From assembly GCA_017397065.1 (NCBI GenBank), contig JAFQKE010000031.1, positions 1 to 37,523 on the forward strand: DNA of 37,523 nucleotides. The letters run 5' to 3'. The notes under the pieces are model-generated. The model did not search any database. It was not told the origin of the DNA and worked only from the letters and a program-made list of their open reading frames with translations. This document shows, in pieces, positions 35,917 to 37,523 of the stretch (the stretch's first letter is position 1; each line of letters begins with the position of its first letter). This DNA is from Clostridia bacterium. GTDB lineage: Bacteria; Bacillota_A; Clostridia; Oscillospirales; Acutalibacteraceae. A program made the position numbers and the translations under genes.

Positions 35917-36110
35917 TATAATTTTTGGGTGAGAAGCTACACTACAGAACACGTGGAGGTAGGTGCGGTGCACTTGTGTAATCGCGCTCATTTATAGGTC
36001 GTCGGACATCTGTTCAAGCACCAACATGTAGGACTTTGAGCCTGTAAACTTATCTTTGTAAAAACGCAACTCGTTTTTATCCGGATGTCCAGTCAATGGC
36101 TTCTCGCAAA
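35917..36110 (+). ncRNA. Candidate IS110 bridge RNA in the transposase leader
   Basis: The ~210 bases upstream of the IS110 transposase remnant hold no frame but a nested fold. GAGAAGC (35931-35937) pairs with GCTTCTC (36099-36105), closing the whole domain; GGACATC (36004-36010) pairs with GATGTCC (36084-36090); AAAAACG/CGTTTTT (36060-36078) is a perfect hairpin. A TATAAT at 35917-35922 stands just before the first stem. IS110-group elements are known to carry their bridge RNA upstream of the recombinase, with a promoter completed only in the circular form. The structure is seen; the function is inferred from position and family. Confidence 0.6.
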
Positions 36111-36131
36111 TCTTTTATTGGAGGACATTGA

Positions 36132-36331
36132 ATGGGTAGACTGAAAATTGTATATCCGATCTGTTGCGGAATGGACGTTCACAGGGATTTTGTAATTGCC
36201 TGTATTGCCACTACGAACGCTCAGGGTGTAACAGAGTACCAGTCTCGCAGATTTGACACTTACACGGAAGAATTGCGAGCTCTAAAGGCTTGGCTTGCAG
36301 ACAACAATTGCAAGGATGTTTGTATGGAAAG
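36132..36331 (+). pseudogene. IS110-family transposase, N-terminal remnant
   Basis: The first 66 residues of an IS110 DEDD transposase. CCGMDVHRDFVIACIA holds the first catalytic Asp (residue 15), RRFDTYTEELRALKAWLADNNCKDVCME ends at the second catalytic acid, Glu66. The family would continue CMESTGKYW; here it changes after GAA AG into a palindromic GGGGACGG-containing sequence and stops after 19 unrelated codons at 36389. The last two acidic residues and the whole C-terminal domain are missing, so the element cannot move by itself. TTGGAGG precedes the ATG. Confidence 0.9.
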
Positions 36332-36385
36332 ACAGGGGACGGTTCTATGTCTTGTTAGATTAGAACAAATCAGTTCCCCTGATAT
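36332..36385. repeat. Palindromic insertion-like unit truncating the transposase
   Basis: Nested inverted repeats CAGGGGA (36333-36339)/TCCCCTG (36375-36381) and GTTCT (36342-36346)/AGAAC (36362-36366). Its left half is the reverse complement, with one mismatch in about 25, of the sequence at the right end of direct repeat copy 1 (around 32816-32840). It behaves like a small REP/MITE-type unit. The following 36386-36434 is AT-rich with no feature except the -10 of the next promoter. Confidence 0.6.
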
Positions 36386-36415
36386 ATAATTTAAGATGAA
36401 TTTTTTGATGATTTC

Positions 36416-36444
36416 ATAATACCATTTTTATGTACATTTGTCAA
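36416..36444 (-). promoter_or_regulatory. Promoter straddling the end of repeat copy 2
   Basis: TTGACA (36439-36444, inside the repeat), 17-base spacer, TATTAT (36416-36421, outside) on the minus strand. It reads outward through the IS110 remnant in antisense toward the LRR-dockerin gene at 35829, for which no other promoter is evident. Confidence 0.6.
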
Positions 36445-36781
36445 TTATAGGTGCTTTGCCTTTTTCGGTAATATCCGTAGGGCAGGGGCTTGCTCCTGCC
36501 GCCAAAGTTTGTACTAATTTTTTTACTTTCTTTTTAGCCTTCCCCTTGACGGGGAAGGTGTCACAAAGTGACGGATGAGGTGTAGTTCTGTGCAAGCTTT
36601 CACCTCCTCAGTCGCCTACGGCGACAGCTCCTCCGTCAAGGAGGAGCCTTAATAAGCAAACTACAATTTATATAAAACAGCGGTATAGCTCAAAAGAGCT
36701 ATACTGCTGTTTGTTTTAGGTGGTTAATTGGGGAGTGGGAGGTTCGATTCTGTCAAGACACAGAACCGAACCCTGTCTTCT
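36435..36781. repeat. Noncoding direct repeat, copy 2
   Basis: About 347 bases, the partner of 32486-32842. It differs mainly at one hairpin (GTCAC/GTGAC at 36560-36572 in place of ACCGC/GCGGT) and in the right-hand ~60 bases. It contains no gene and accounts for the stretch between the IS110 remnant and the gene ending at 36780. Confidence 0.9.
36675..36718 (+). terminator. Terminator-like hairpin inside repeat copy 2
   Basis: AAACAGCGGTATAGCTC pairs with GAGCTATACTGCTGTTT around AAAA, with one mismatch, followed by GTTTT. The corresponding stem in copy 1 (near 32730-32765) has several mispairs, so only copy 2 looks functional. Confidence 0.6.
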
Positions 36782-37277
36782 ATTGATTTTCATCTAAATT
36801 CTCTATTTTCAGTTCAAAAATCAAATCGTCAAAATCATCATCATTTTCATGATCATTACAATAAAATTTGTAATGATCTTTTTCGATTTCCTCAATTATC
36901 ATAGCACATCCACCATATAAAGAACGCCATATTGTACCATCATCAAGCAAATCGGATGAATTACAAATTGTTAAAAATCCTTCTTCCAAAATCACCAACA
37001 TATTAATTTTTTGGGGAGAATACTTTTCTTCTAAAACAAGTTGTGGGAAAGCGGATTTTTTAATTTTTACTTTTTCACCATTGATCGATATATCGCCTTT
37101 AAAGGTTGATAGATGAAAATGTATGGCTTGTGAATGTTTGGAATTTACACTAACAAAACTGAATTTTAATATATGTGTGCCTTTTTTATCAAAACGAAAA
37201 TATTTATGAATTTTCTTTCCATTATAATCAATTATATCGGAATCCTGTTCCATAAATTGTTCTGAAAACATCATCAT
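36780..37277 (-). CDS. Unknown acidic protein, possible orphan immunity protein
   Basis: A 165-residue soluble protein with no signal peptide and a mixed alpha/beta pattern. Its C-terminus is very acidic (HENDDDFDDLIFELKIENLDENQ spans the last 23 residues, given here only in part as DDDFDDLIFELKIE). No family is recognised. A strong GGAGGT site 10 bases before the ATG shows it is translated. It lies 30 bases after a remnant resembling an HNH-type toxin tail, the usual place for an immunity gene; size and acidity fit. Its TAG stop codon takes its last two bases from the end of direct repeat copy 2, so the original C-terminus may be lost. Confidence 0.6.
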   Translation of the reverse strand: MMMFSEQFMEQDSDIIDYNGKKIHKYFRFDKKGTHILKFSFVSVNSKHSQAIHFHLSTFKGDISINGEKVKIKKSAFPQLVLEEKYSPQKINMLVILEEGFLTICNSSDLLDDGTIWRSLYGGCAMIIEEIEKDHYKFYCNDHENDDDFDDLIFELKIENLDENQ

Positions 37278-37307
37278 CTTAATATATACCTCCGCTTTTT
37301 GCTTTAT

Positions 37308-37427
37308 CTAAGGTCTAAAGTTTCTAAATTTATCTATTACAGCATGATCCCAAGGCGAAAGAGGTTGTAAATTTGAATAATTAAAATATACATTTACAAA
37401 AAATCTGCAATTAAATGCAAAACGCAT
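37308..37427 (-). pseudogene. Remnant of an HNH-type toxin or nuclease C-terminus
   Basis: A 39-codon open frame whose last ~29 codons read VNVYFNYSNLQPLSPWDHAVIDKF and end in FRP. The YSNLQPLS...D pattern is typical of the C-terminal half of HNH/endonuclease VII-type toxin domains (family form HYTNLQPLxxxDN). The first ten codons are part of a terminator hairpin and there is no ribosome binding site, so it is a 5'-truncated fragment. The assignment rests on a short motif. Confidence 0.4.
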
Positions 37428-37441
37428 TAATTGCAGATTTT
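37400..37441 (-). terminator. Terminator of the gene at the right edge
   Basis: A stem of 18-19 bp (37400-37418 with 37424-37441, core ATCTGCAATTAA, one bulged A) and a 5-base loop, followed on the minus strand by TTTTTTGT. It lies about 50 bases after the stop at 37493. The core ATCTGCAAT also occurs in the terminator at 31569. Confidence 0.8.
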
Positions 37442-37492
37442 AAAATTTCTATTGTAGATTTATTTTTTAAAATCCCAACTTTTACAGCTTAA

Positions 37493-37522
37493 TTATCTCT
37501 TAGAAAGAACCTCAGCCTCATA
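37493..37522 (-). CDS. C-terminal end of a gene entering from the right edge (partial)
   Basis: Nine minus-strand codons ending in TAA read YEAEVLSKR. The following strong terminator at 37400-37441 supports a real 3' end. The product cannot be identified from nine residues. Confidence 0.45.
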   Translation of the reverse strand, partial: YEAEVLSKR

Positions 37523-37523
37523 C

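Noticed and set aside
32486..36781. A true composite transposon
   Set aside because: The repeats have no reading frame, no terminal inverted repeats and no visible target duplication, and the only transposase inside is truncated.

Overview
The window is a low-GC chromosomal segment from a Firmicute of class Clostridia, most likely an uncultured gut member of the Oscillospiraceae/Ruminococcaceae. I infer this from an HrcA/CIRCE-controlled hrcA-grpE-dnaK-dnaJ operon, the TIGR03960/TIGR03936 radical-SAM pair, a spoIVFA/spoIVFB-like sporulation protease pair behind a SigmaE-type promoter, GH95 and GH20-type glycosidases, and a secreted BspA-type LRR protein with a dockerin. Strong Shine-Dalgarno sequences and several TTG/GTG starts fit this. 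No rRNA, tRNA or CRISPR array was found.

Layout. 1-2.6 kb: carbohydrate-linked genes on the minus strand (start of a GH20-type gene at the left edge, ADP-ribosylglycohydrolase-family protein, AraC regulator). 2.6-4.0 kb: nrdR and nagB. 4.0-8.8 kb: a minus-strand operon spoIVFA-spoIVFB - TIGR03960 - TIGR03936 - DUF368. 8.8-12.6 kb: rodA followed by capF and capG (late UDP-L-FucNAc steps, no capE in view). 12.6-13.8 kb: divergent tsaE-tsaB (tRNA t6A). 14.2-19.7 kb: CIRCE, hrcA, grpE, dnaK, dnaJ and a zinc-ribbon membrane protein. 20-22.4 kb: DtxR/MntR regulator divergent from a membrane HtrA protease. 22.5-26.7 kb: cysteine desulfurase/DUF3343 pair, then nnrDE with a lipoprotein, then a small membrane protein. 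26.9-27.8 kb: degV. 27.9-31.5 kb: FAD oxidoreductase divergent from a GH95 fucosidase-type enzyme. 31.7-32.4 kb: a lipoprotein with an IseA-like pattern.

32.4-37.5 kb is the accessory region. Two ~350-bp noncoding direct repeats (32486-32842 and 36435-36781) flank a module holding the 3' end of a group II intron (domains V and VI), the 969-residue LRR-Big2-dockerin protein, and a truncated IS110-family transposase whose upstream leader folds like a bridge RNA. Beyond the second repeat lies an unknown 165-residue protein next to a short remnant resembling the end of an HNH-type toxin, so it may be an orphan immunity gene.

The most unusual observations are the IS110 leader RNA candidate, the outward-facing -35 boxes at the ends of both direct repeats (each meets a flanking -10 at exactly 17 bp, one apparently driving the lipoprotein gene), hairpins kept but with different sequence between the two repeats, and the intron fragment ending exactly on the LRR gene's stop codon. 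All assignments come from reading motifs; no database search was run.
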